From contig CAKZVN010000055.1 in NCBI GenBank assembly GCA_937922105.1, positions 1-15,370 on the forward strand: a stretch of 15,370 bases of DNA. Reading direction: 5' to 3'. A model generated the notes under the pieces. The model made no database searches and was not told where the DNA came from. It saw nothing but the letters and a program-made list of their open reading frames with translations. Shown here one piece after another: positions 7,490 to 15,370 of the stretch (its first letter is position 1; every line of letters begins with the position of its first letter). A program made the translations under genes and the position numbers. The DNA is from an uncultured Litorilinea sp. (GTDB lineage Bacteria; Chloroflexota; Anaerolineae; Caldilineales; Caldilineaceae).

Positions 7490-7491
7490 AC

Positions 7492-10400
7492 TCAACGCTG
7501 CAACATGGTGGGCAAATAGATTGCCAGCGGGGCCAACCGCCCACACACCGGCGCACTGCGCGGGGAGACCGTGTTGGCATTGTAGGACTCGATGACATAA
7601 CAGAATTGCCGGTTACGCGGCACGGGCACATCGGTAAAACCGGTGATCGTGCTCTCGCCCATCAGGTCGAAAGGACCGGACGGTTGCGTGCCGCGCAGGA
7701 TGCGATAGCCCAGCACGAACTCACCGGCGGGATTCGCCCACAGCACATCCAGTCCATCCACCCAAGCCGCGCTCTCGAACACCCCCGCGACCACCGGCGC
7801 GCTCAGCTCGCCCACCACCACTTGTGCCAAGTTATTGCCCGTGCCCGCATCCGGCCCGCCGGGAAGAATCTCGGCATAGAAGCTCTCGCGCCCGCCGCTC
7901 GCCGTCACGGCAAAGGTCGTCGTCGCGGCGGCATTGAAGGCCAAGTTGGGCAGCACTGCGCTGGTCTGGAGCAGCATCCCGTTGCCCGGCGTCCCGGCAT
8001 AGAGGCGCACCCGCGTGCCGTCGGCGCGCGAGCGCCCCAGATTACGCACCGTCGCGGTGATCCAGAGCGTCGCGCCCGGCGCGGGCGCTTTACTGGAGAC
8101 GCGCAGCGGGTCGAGCGCGGGGTCGGCAGTTTGCGGATAACTGATGATGCTCACCGGGTCCGCGGCGGCGGTCAAGATCATATCCTCCACCTCCACCGCG
8201 GCAACCGCCTCGGTCGCTGCGATGCGCGCCAGCGCGTCCAACTCCGCCACGCTCGCGCCCACCAGCGCGGGGCGGGTGACGCGTGTGATCAACGCCTGAC
8301 CGTTGAGCGGGTTGATCGCCAAGCTCGCCTGCCAATTCTGTTGCGGCTCGTCGGTCAAATAGAGCGGTCGCGCCGCAGGGTTCGTACCCACAATGCGGCT
8401 CACCGCCAGTTGCCCGAAACGACTGGTATCATTCGCCGCCCCAAAGCGACGGAAGAGCAGGAGCGACTCGTTGCCGTTGGTCGCCAGCACCGGCTCCTCG
8501 GCAAAGACCGGGCGGTTGCCCGCGTCCAACACCGGCGCGGCCGACCAGAGACCGTTCTGGAAGCGCGCCGTCCACAGCACACCGTTGGTTCCCACCAGCC
8601 CGACCTGGCCGTCCGCCGCGGGTTCGCGCACCAAGAACGCAATGCGTAACCCCTCCGGGCCGACCGCGATTGTGGGCGAATCCACGCGTGGGGGTAAGGG
8701 CTGCGGGTTGAGCAGCACCCAGCTAACCTGATCCCGGAACGCCAAGCTCAGCCGCCGGTCGTTGGCAGTCTTGAGATCGCCGTCGGCATCATAGACCCAT
8801 ACCACATAGGCGCGCTGGTTGGTCGCGTCCCACGCCACCTGGACATCGCCGTTGAGACCAGGCCCCGCGCCGCTCAACAGCGTGAAGGGCGCAAAGGTGC
8901 GTGAGGCGATGTCGAAAGTGGTGACCGCGATACGTTGGTCGCGGCGGGTGAGCCAGTTACCGTCGGTATCGCGCACCCAGGCCAAGACTGCGCCGCCCGT
9001 CCCCCCCGCCAGCGCGGGCAGCCCGTCGCCCAGCAAGTCGGTGGTCAGGTTGACCGCCGGCTCCCATTGGCCGTTACGATAGAGCCGGTAGACAATCTCT
9101 TGGCGGCGCAAAATGGCGTTCAGATTATCGCCGAACTGCTGCGCCTGTTGATAGGTCAGCCGCTTCTCGGCCCAGGCTACCAGCGGCCATTGCTCCGGGC
9201 CGACAAAGGTCACCACCGGCGCATCGGCGCTGTGGTTGGCGTTGCTCAGGGCAAGCGGCGCGCTCCAGGTGGCGTTGCTGCCGCTGCGCATCCGCACCAT
9301 AATGCGGCTGTTGAGCGGCGCGCCGGCCGCGGCAGTGCTGTCCACGTAGGCGTTCACCTGTGTCCCGTTGGCCGCGACCGCGATCACCGGCGCGGCCAAC
9401 AAGTCGGGCACGGTCGGTTCGGTTTGGAAACGTGCGTCCGCTTCAGCGATACTCAAGTCGCTCACACAGCCGCCCCAGCGCGCGACTTCCTTGGTGGTGT
9501 CTTTCTTGGCCGCGCCCCACAGCGCCGACACATAGGCGCGCACCGAGAAGCGAAATTGGAGACAGGCGTCCAGGTCTACGTCCGGTGTGCGGTTGAGTGT
9601 GACGGTGAGCGGCGCGGAGAACTCGGCGTCCACGCGTGCCGATGCGCCTGCCTTGGCTAACCCGGCTAATAGGCGGATACCGACCCCCAGTTCCGCATAG
9701 GCGCGGGCAGTCGGGCGCAGCGTCGCCGATACCTCCGGTTTGAGCGGCTTGACATAGCCCGAGACAGTGACACTTGCCCCTAACCCGGCCCCCGCATCCA
9801 CCGTCACATCAATCAAGCCGAAGAACGAGATCACCGGAATTTCGACAAACGGCAGGTCAATGTTGTAGTCCGGGACCAGCGGATGGGGGCCGAAGGGGAA
9901 GGATAGCTCGCGCAGATCGGTAATCGGCAGACGCGCATTCGGGCGCAGCAAGGTGATCTGCCAGTTGGGCGGGATCAACTCCCGGTTCATCACATAGGCA
10001 TAGTTGACGGTGCGGATGGCCTGGATGTGCGCCATGCCCTCCAGATTGAGTGTGCCCACCACCTGAATCCCTGCGTTGAACCGGTTGTGGAAGGTCCCGA
10101 AGAACTTGACATCCACCGGCGGCGGCGGCAAGCGGAACTCCGTAGGCAGGACACCGGGAATGTGCGGCACAATCCCCTGAATCTTGTAGACCCCCGCCGC
10201 CGTATCCCACACCAGTGCGTTCGGCTGCACCCCGGCTGCCTGGAACGGGTTGGCGATCACCTCGATGTCCACATAGTAAGGGCATTCCTCGCGACCGTTT
10301 ACTACCGGCGTCACCTTAATGGCGGAGTGGCGCGTGCCACGGCTGGGGGCCAAGCGCCCCACGTTAAAGGTGGTGCGCCAGGGCGGCGCGTTGAGTTGGA

Positions 10401-13146
10401 TGCGGTTCCCGACCCGTGTCCCGTCAGGGTTGACAAACTCAATGAAGACCCGCTGCACCGTCCCACTCGCCTGGGGCATCGCCTCAAAGGTCACATTGGT
10501 CTCCACCCCGCTGACATAGAGGCCGATGGGCCGTGAGTTCCGGTCGAAGACCGGTGCGCCTGCGCCCCCCAAGACATTCAGGGTGCGCAAAGCTCCCAGA
10601 GTATCAAGTGCCATTTGACGGCTCACCATGCTGCTGCGGCTGGGCGTCGCCGAGACACTCCCCGTCGTCGCCAACGTGCGTACGCCACAAGTGATGTTAA
10701 CGTTCAAATTCGGCGAAAACGGACTAGCCGGATCGATACGCCCCACCCCACCCGTCACCGGGCTGCTCAGCGCGCCCACCACGTTATAGCGATAGACACC
10801 GGGCGCGACATTGGCGAGACTGAACGCGCCTGTGCTGTTGTTGATAGGCGCGGAATGAACCACGCGCCCCGTGCCGTCGCTCAATTGCAGCTGCGCCCCG
10901 CGCGCCGTCACGCCTGCCGGCAAGCTGCCCACCACCGATCCCGCGGGCGGCGCGTTGATGGTGAATGGGACACAGTTGAACTGGGCGCGGTTCGACCCCG
11001 GCACGGTCGCGCACAGCTCGATGGGGCCGGGGCGTGTACCCGCCGGGATGATGAACTGGAGCGAATAGTTGCCGCCGGACGCAGCGTTCACCAGCACGCT
11101 GCCGATGGTTTGGCCGTCCAGCATGCTCACCACGCGGACTTGGCTGAAGCCTGCCGGACTCCTGCCGCTGACGCGCACCGTATCACCGGCGCGGCCGGAC
11201 TGGGGCGAGACTGTAATGGTGGGCGCAATGCCGTTGGGGAGGCGTGAATGGACGATGGGTGGCGGGGTGACGGGCGGCTGGGGCGTAACCGGCGGCTCCG
11301 GCGTTGCGCCGCCCGGTGGTTGGGGAGTGGGCGACGGGAAGGGGGTCACCGTCAACGGCGGCGCGGCTGCCTCCACCGCGCCCATGTCGCACGCGCCCGC
11401 CGCCGGACGCTGGAAGCCGCGCTGATCGGTGGCAGGACAACTCGTGCCGCCCGCGTTGATGGCTGGGCTGCCCGCCTGGGGCAGATGGGTCAAGGTCGGC
11501 CCGCCGTTGTCCGCCAATGTGCCCAGCTGAGGATTGCTGTTCTGCTTATCGGTTGCCTGGGTAAAGCCGCAGCTGGTCCCCGTCTCCAGATTGTGTCCCG
11601 CTGAGCCGATGCTCTCGCTACACGTTCCCGCGACAATGTTGCCCGCGAGCGTATAAAGATTCGCCGCTGCGCGCAGATCGCCCGGAAAACGCAAGGCTGG
11701 GTTGCTGTTGCCTGCCAACGTGCTGAAGCGCATGTCGAGGGTGCCGCCGTTGACATAGATGGCCCCACCGCCCGCAGCTGCGCTGTTGTTGCTCAACGTG
11801 CTGTTCTCAATAGTCAGCGCGCCGCCGGCATAGATTCCGCCTGCTTCCTCCGTGCTATGACCGTGAATGGTGACCTGGGTCAGCCGCACATCGGTGTTGT
11901 CGTCGCTGAAGATGCCGCCGCCCACCTTTGCCGTATTGCCGGTCAATGTGCTGGATTCCAACAGCACGCGCCCGCGCGCGCTCACTGTGGGGCTGATGTA
12001 GCGTTCTTCGTTGTAGACGCCACCGCCGTAAGCATCGTCCTGCAAGTCGAGGATGCGATTGTCGCGCACGCGCACGAAGCTACCGCGCAAATCGCCGCCC
12101 AGGTTATAGACACCCGCGCCGAAAAACCCGGCTTCATTGTTGTCAATTTCCACATCGAAGAGGCGTACATCGGCCTCGTTAAAGATTGCGCCGCCGCCAT
12201 GCGCGGCCCGGTTGCCGGTCAAGCGACTGCGCTCGATGATCAACATGGAGGCCGCGCCGCCGAAGGTGTTATAAATGGCGCCCCCGCGCTGTGCCCGATT
12301 GTTTTCCAAGCGGCTGTTGCGCAACGTCACCTGCGCGCCGTCCCACACCAAGATGGCGCCGCCCAAGCCGTTGTAGACGCCCTCGCTCAATGCCCGGTTG
12401 TCGCTGAAGACCGTGTCCTCGATAGTCGCGGACGCACCGGGCCAACGATTGTAGAAAGCGCCGCCGCTGCCGCCGGAGTTGCCCTCAAAGCGGCTGTTGC
12501 GAATGGTGACCGCGCCATAAGAGACGATTGCGCCGCCGCTGTACGTGAGCGTAGTGCGGTTGTTGCGCAGGGTCACATTTTCCAGCACCAGCGTGCTGTT
12601 GCCCGCGGCAAAAATCGCGCCACCGTCGTGGTTGGCAAAGCCGTCAACCAACGTGAGGTTACGCAGCGTCAACGTGGCGCCGCCGTTGACTTGGAAGTGG
12701 CGCCGCGCCTGCCCGCCGCTGAGCGTGATTGTGCCGCCGCCGTCAATCACCGTGTTTTGTGCGATCACTTTGGTGGAAGCCAGGACAATGGTCGCGGTGC
12801 CGCAATTGAAATTGACCGTGCCGCCGCCTACCAACTTGGCGCTAAAGTCCGTATCGTTGGCGCAGTTGGTGACCGTGCCCGCGCTCACATCATCGTGCGA
12901 CAACGGCGTGGAACCGACCTCGCTCAGGTCGGCAAGGTCGGCATCCGCGTCTGCGGTCTCCTCAGCCGGCGACTCTGTTTGGGGAGACGCAGCCTCTGTC
13001 AACTGCCCTCCCATGACGAGTGGGAGATGCGTCTCAGCACGCGCCGGAGCAGCCGGGTGAGCAGCCTGCACAGACAAAACAGTCGCCGGTCCGTGCGCGA
13101 ACACCAACACCACAAGCAGCACTGTATGGATCCAGCGTGTAGACAT
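7492..13146 (-). CDS. Giant secreted mosaic protein: beta-helix/choice-of-anchor Q, CARDB, FnIII, YLPxxxR tail
   Basis: The protein has 1884 residues from ATG 13146 (GGAG, 6-nt spacer); the start 57 bp upstream lacks this site and would bury the signal peptide. Residues 1-28 are a Sec signal (cleavage after VQA). Residues about 145-505 form a right-handed beta-helix of ten or more coils (NNRAQRGGAIYN, GNRAAHGGGAIFN), closed by a choice-of-anchor Q element (LGTLADNGGPTLTHL, GSPAINAGG, CDMGAVE, ending about 587). A Pro/Thr linker runs to about 636, then an Ig/IPT-like domain (about 639-730) and a carboxypeptidase-regulatory-like module (GAFSLANVAPGVYRYNV). Residues about 820-1235 are unrecognised. 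About 1236-1650 has repeats like a beta-propeller. CARDB lies at about 1678-1783 and FnIII at about 1783-1872. It ends in IYLPTMLQR. It should be extracellular or surface-attached, binding or adhesive. No catalytic residues were identified. Flanked by two regulators. Confidence 0.9.
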   Translation of the reverse strand: MSTRWIHTVLLVVLVFAHGPATVLSVQAAHPAAPARAETHLPLVMGGQLTEAASPQTESPAEETADADADLADLSEVGSTPLSHDDVSAGTVTNCANDTDFSAKLVGGGTVNFNCGTATIVLASTKVIAQNTVIDGGGTITLSGGQARRHFQVNGGATLTLRNLTLVDGFANHDGGAIFAAGNSTLVLENVTLRNNRTTLTYSGGAIVSYGAVTIRNSRFEGNSGGSGGAFYNRWPGASATIEDTVFSDNRALSEGVYNGLGGAILVWDGAQVTLRNSRLENNRAQRGGAIYNTFGGAASMLIIERSRLTGNRAAHGGGAIFNEADVRLFDVEIDNNEAGFFGAGVYNLGGDLRGSFVRVRDNRILDLQDDAYGGGVYNEERYISPTVSARGRVLLESSTLTGNTAKVGGGIFSDDNTDVRLTQVTIHGHSTEEAGGIYAGGALTIENSTLSNNSAAAGGGAIYVNGGTLDMRFSTLAGNSNPALRFPGDLRAAANLYTLAGNIVAGTCSESIGSAGHNLETGTSCGFTQATDKQNSNPQLGTLADNGGPTLTHLPQAGSPAINAGGTSCPATDQRGFQRPAAGACDMGAVEAAAPPLTVTPFPSPTPQPPGGATPEPPVTPQPPVTPPPIVHSRLPNGIAPTITVSPQSGRAGDTVRVSGRSPAGFSQVRVVSMLDGQTIGSVLVNAASGGNYSLQFIIPAGTRPGPIELCATVPGSNRAQFNCVPFTINAPPAGSVVGSLPAGVTARGAQLQLSDGTGRVVHSAPINNSTGAFSLANVAPGVYRYNVVGALSSPVTGGVGRIDPASPFSPNLNVNITCGVRTLATTGSVSATPSRSSMVSRQMALDTLGALRTLNVLGGAGAPVFDRNSRPIGLYVSGVETNVTFEAMPQASGTVQRVFIEFVNPDGTRVGNRIQLNAPPWRTTFNVGRLAPSRGTRHSAIKVTPVVNGREECPYYVDIEVIANPFQAAGVQPNALVWDTAAGVYKIQGIVPHIPGVLPTEFRLPPPPVDVKFFGTFHNRFNAGIQVVGTLNLEGMAHIQAIRTVNYAYVMNRELIPPNWQITLLRPNARLPITDLRELSFPFGPHPLVPDYNIDLPFVEIPVISFFGLIDVTVDAGAGLGASVTVSGYVKPLKPEVSATLRPTARAYAELGVGIRLLAGLAKAGASARVDAEFSAPLTVTLNRTPDVDLDACLQFRFSVRAYVSALWGAAKKDTTKEVARWGGCVSDLSIAEADARFQTEPTVPDLLAAPVIAVAANGTQVNAYVDSTAAAGAPLNSRIMVRMRSGSNATWSAPLALSNANHSADAPVVTFVGPEQWPLVAWAEKRLTYQQAQQFGDNLNAILRRQEIVYRLYRNGQWEPAVNLTTDLLGDGLPALAGGTGGAVLAWVRDTDGNWLTRRDQRIAVTTFDIASRTFAPFTLLSGAGPGLNGDVQVAWDATNQRAYVVWVYDADGDLKTANDRRLSLAFRDQVSWVLLNPQPLPPRVDSPTIAVGPEGLRIAFLVREPAADGQVGLVGTNGVLWTARFQNGLWSAAPVLDAGNRPVFAEEPVLATNGNESLLLFRRFGAANDTSRFGQLAVSRIVGTNPAARPLYLTDEPQQNWQASLAINPLNGQALITRVTRPALVGASVAELDALARIAATEAVAAVEVEDMILTAAADPVSIISYPQTADPALDPLRVSSKAPAPGATLWITATVRNLGRSRADGTRVRLYAGTPGNGMLLQTSAVLPNLAFNAAATTTFAVTASGGRESFYAEILPGGPDAGTGNNLAQVVVGELSAPVVAGVFESAAWVDGLDVLWANPAGEFVLGYRILRGTQPSGPFDLMGESTITGFTDVPVPRNRQFCYVIESYNANTVSPRSAPVCGRLAPLAIYLPTMLQR

Positions 13147-13236
13147 GGCGTACTCCAGGTCAAGAATGGGGAACAGGACGCAGCACGATCCAATCACGTT
13201 CAACTGGAGATTTCAACCCGTTCACGGTAAAATTGC

Positions 13237-13276
13237 GGGGACAAAAAGGGGGACAAATTGAGGGACAAGTCCCCCT
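13237..13276. promoter_or_regulatory. Three 12-bp-phased GGGACAA repeats in the divergent control region
   Basis: GGGGACAAA (13237-13245), GGGGACAAA (13249-13257) and AGGGACAAG (13261-13269) start exactly 12 bp apart. The third runs into an inverted half, so GGGAC-AA-GTCCC (13262-13273) is palindromic. The array lies 91 bp upstream of the exoprotein ATG and 57 bp upstream of the XRE regulator ATG, the only gap between them. This arrangement suggests an operator for cooperative binding, plausibly by the adjacent XRE protein. No strong -35/-10 pair was found for either gene; TAAAAT at 13228-13233 is a possible rightward -10. Confidence 0.6.
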
Positions 13277-13332
13277 CCTGCGCCACACCGTCGCCGTATC
13301 CCATCTCATCTTCTGCAGGGCCTGGACTATCT

Positions 13333-15370
13333 ATGCAGCCGGACGAATCACTCGCCGACTTTGCGGCGCGCTTGCGCAGACGCCGGCAGCAGCTCGACCT
13401 CACCCGTGCTGAGCTAGCCCATCTGGTCGGCTGCTCCGCCGACACCATCAAAAAGTTGGAAAGCGGCGCGCGCCGTCCCTCCAAGCAACTGGCGCAGCTG
13501 CTGGTCCAACATCTGCGCCTTGAAGATGAAGAGATCGCCGGGTTCTTACTCGACGCGCGGCGCCGTGCCGTCCCTATTCCCGGCAATCTGCCCGCGTCGC
13601 TCACCAGCTTTGTGGGACGCGACGACGAGATTGCCCACATCGCCCAATTGCTGCACCGGCAAGGCGCGCGCTTGGTCACGCTCGTGGGCGCGCCCGGCGT
13701 GGGCAAGAGCCGGCTTGCCGTGCAGAGCGCACGCGCGTTGGCAGCCGGCTTCCCGGACGGCGTGTGGTACCTGGACGGCAGCCGCCATCGCCCGCCGGAG
13801 CGGCTGATCCCGCTGCTGGCGCGCCTCTTCGGCATGCCGGACGGCGCGTCCCCACGCGAGTGGCTTATCGCCACGCTGCGTCCCCGGCGCCTGCTCTTGG
13901 TGCTGGACGGCTTTGAATCCTTCCTGCCCGATGCGGACGCCTTGACCGACCTGCTCACCGCCTGCGACCAGATCAGCGCGCTAGTCACAAGTGGCGTCCC
14001 CCTGCGCGTCTATGGCGAGCAGCGCATGACCGTACCGCCGCTGGCGCTCCCCCCCGCCTGGGAGACGCCGGAAGAGTTGGCTGGCTGCCCCGTGGTCCAA
14101 CTCTTTGTGGCGCGTGTGAGCGCACACCACCCCGAGTTCCGGCTCACAGCCGGCAATGCGGCGACCGTCGCCGCGCTCTGTGCCCGCCTTGACGGCATTC
14201 CCCTCGCCCTGGAACTGGCTGCCGGGCGCGCCGACGCCGCTACTCCCCACCTGCTCTTGGCAGAAATTGACCGCCAAGGAAGCCTGGACTTATGCCCCGA
14301 CCAATATGATGAAGCCGCACACCATGCCACCTTGCGCGTCGCCATTGGTCGCGCGCTGGCGCCGCTGGGGGCGCCCACGCGCGAATTTTTTGCCGCGCTG
14401 GGACTGTTTCGCGCCCCCTTCGATGCCCGCTCCGCCCAGGCGGTGGCAGCTCCGAATGCCGATCCCGCACAGGTGCACCGCTGCTTGGACGAGTTGGTCG
14501 CGCGTCATCTGATCCAACGTTTGCCCGAAGAGGAGGGGCCGCGCTACCGGCTGCTCGACACCCTACGCGAAGCAGCCGTCGCGCTACTAGGAGACGCGTC
14601 CCCCCTGCGCCGCCGCCATGCCGCCTACTTTGCGCGCCAGGCACAGGACATGGACCCGGCGCGCACCCTGGGCAACCTGAGCGCCTGGCGCGCCCACCTG
14701 CGCCAAACCCATGCCGACTGGCTGACCGCGCTACGATTCAGCCAAGCAGGTGACGAACAAGATCACGACCCCATGCTGTGGCTGGCGACGACGCTGGGAC
14801 ACTTCTGGTATGTGGAAGGGGATTGGGAGGCGGGCGCGCAGCGGCTGGCGGACGTCCTGCTCCATCCGGACGGCGCACCCGCTCTGCGCTCCCGTGTGTA
14901 CAGCGAACTGGGTATTTTATACAGCGCGTTGGGGCGCTATGCCGAAGCCGAAGAGTCGCTTACCATCGCCCATGAGGAAGGTCGCCGAGCGGGCGACGCC
15001 TATGCCCAGATGTGGGCGCTGGCACACTGGGTCCATTTGCTGCATCTACAGGGCCGTCATGACGAAGTGCGTCTGCTCAACCAGGAACGGGCACGCTTGA
15101 CCCGTCACTTGCCGGATGATCGCTACCGTGCCTTGCTCTTGGACCAGATGGGAACCGAAGCCGTCGAACAGGGCGACTATGAAGTAGGCGTGCCGTGGCT
15201 CCAAGACGCGTTGACGCTCTGGGAAGCCCAAGACGCGCCCGGCTCGGTCGGGTCGGTCCACTGCGTGTTGGGGATGGCGGCTTTGGCGCAAGGAGACGCA
15301 AGCCAGGCGCTCGCCGATTTCCAGGCAGCCCACGCCGAGTTCAGCCGCATCACACACGCCCACGGCTTAG
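13333..15370 (+). CDS. XRE-family HTH/NB-ARC ATPase/TPR-like (STAND) regulator, 3' end outside window
   Basis: The frame is open from ATG 13333 to the right edge (679 codons, no stop). The start fits XRE proteins, whose helix-turn-helix begins within 10-20 residues; the ribosome-binding site (AGGG, 12 nt upstream) is weak. Residues about 7-65 are an HTH (RAELAHLVGCSADTIKKLE). NB-ARC follows, with the FVGRDDEI lead-in, Walker A G119-S126 (GAPGVGKS), Walker B LLLVLD192 and the GIPLALELA box at 288. Beyond about 470 are TPR-like helical repeats (YSELGILYSALGRYAEAEESL). STAND proteins of this type use nucleotide-controlled oligomerisation to switch a response; here the output would be DNA binding and the repeats the sensor. 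Two oddities: LDGFESF in place of the usual LDNFE, and TSG221 in place of TSR. It is divergent from the exoprotein gene over 186 bp, so control of that gene and of itself is likely but inferred. Confidence 0.9.
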   Translation, partial: MQPDESLADFAARLRRRRQQLDLTRAELAHLVGCSADTIKKLESGARRPSKQLAQLLVQHLRLEDEEIAGFLLDARRRAVPIPGNLPASLTSFVGRDDEIAHIAQLLHRQGARLVTLVGAPGVGKSRLAVQSARALAAGFPDGVWYLDGSRHRPPERLIPLLARLFGMPDGASPREWLIATLRPRRLLLVLDGFESFLPDADALTDLLTACDQISALVTSGVPLRVYGEQRMTVPPLALPPAWETPEELAGCPVVQLFVARVSAHHPEFRLTAGNAATVAALCARLDGIPLALELAAGRADAATPHLLLAEIDRQGSLDLCPDQYDEAAHHATLRVAIGRALAPLGAPTREFFAALGLFRAPFDARSAQAVAAPNADPAQVHRCLDELVARHLIQRLPEEEGPRYRLLDTLREAAVALLGDASPLRRRHAAYFARQAQDMDPARTLGNLSAWRAHLRQTHADWLTALRFSQAGDEQDHDPMLWLATTLGHFWYVEGDWEAGAQRLADVLLHPDGAPALRSRVYSELGILYSALGRYAEAEESLTIAHEEGRRAGDAYAQMWALAHWVHLLHLQGRHDEVRLLNQERARLTRHLPDDRYRALLLDQMGTEAVEQGDYEVGVPWLQDALTLWEAQDAPGSVGSVHCVLGMAALAQGDASQALADFQAAHAEFSRITHAHGL

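Noticed and set aside
7384..8649. Long plus-strand open frame opposite the giant exoprotein gene
   Set aside because: Its translation is Arg/His/Gln-rich with no recognisable domain, as expected for the antisense of a GC-rich gene. The minus strand has a signal peptide, known domains and a ribosome-binding site.
11857..13230. 457-codon plus-strand open frame opposite the beta-helix region
   Set aside because: It is the regular Ala/Val-rich antisense of the repeated beta-helix coils and lacks a credible start signal.
13237..13269. CRISPR-like or replication-iteron reading of the GGGACAA repeats
   Set aside because: Nine-base repeats with 3-nt spacers are far too short for CRISPR, and no replication gene or AT-rich unwinding region is near. 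An operator is the simpler reading.
13200..13988. Minus-strand open frame opposite the XRE-NB-ARC gene
   Set aside because: It has a low-complexity Ser/Arg composition and no domain, and it overlaps the HTH and Walker A coding region on the plus strand.

Overview
The window is GC-rich, has no RNA genes or CRISPR array, and reads like a chromosomal segment of a filamentous or multidomain-secretome bacterium of the phylum Chloroflexota (Caldilineae/Anaerolineae-like). This is inferred from three things: large Sec-exported proteins built from 'choice-of-anchor' and DUF11-type modules; a C-terminal tail of the form YLPxxxR on one of them; and an XRE-NB-ARC-TPR regulator of the kind common in that phylum. 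No database search was possible, so the taxonomic call is moderate.

Layout, left to right. (1) Positions 1-2591, minus strand: the N-terminal 863 codons of a secreted surface protein that runs off the left edge. It has a signal peptide, a CBM9/DOMON-like region, an SdrD-B-like domain, a choice-of-anchor A domain and tandem 113-residue DUF11/DUF7507-type repeats. (2) Positions 2592-3271: a 680-bp divergent intergenic region with a strong sigma-70 promoter facing right and a leader hairpin. (3) Positions 3272-5956, plus strand: a complete long-form bifunctional (p)ppGpp synthetase/hydrolase (rel) with an unusual acidic N-terminal extension of about 165 residues. (4) Positions 5956-6527: a decayed IS5-family insertion sequence placed exactly at the rel stop codon. 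(5) Positions 6542-7375, minus: an OmpR-type winged-helix regulator whose receiver domain lacks the phospho-acceptor Asp. (6) Positions 7492-13146, minus: a giant 1884-residue secreted mosaic protein (beta-helix/choice-of-anchor Q, Pro-rich linker, Ig-like, beta-propeller-like, CARDB, FnIII, YLPxxxR tail), followed by a strong hairpin. (7) Positions 13147-13332: a divergent control region with three GGGACAA repeats on an exact 12-bp period. (8) Positions 13333-15370, plus: an XRE-family HTH fused to an NB-ARC ATPase and TPR-like repeats, running off the right edge.

How they may work together. rel is the housekeeping stringent-response enzyme and is probably independent of its neighbours. The giant exoprotein is bracketed by two atypical regulators: a phosphorylation-independent OmpR-like protein downstream on the same strand and a STAND-type XRE regulator upstream on the opposite strand. 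The phased repeats lie in the shared upstream region. A local regulatory unit for surface-protein expression is a reasonable hypothesis, but the sequence does not prove it. This is the best candidate for an undescribed system in the window.
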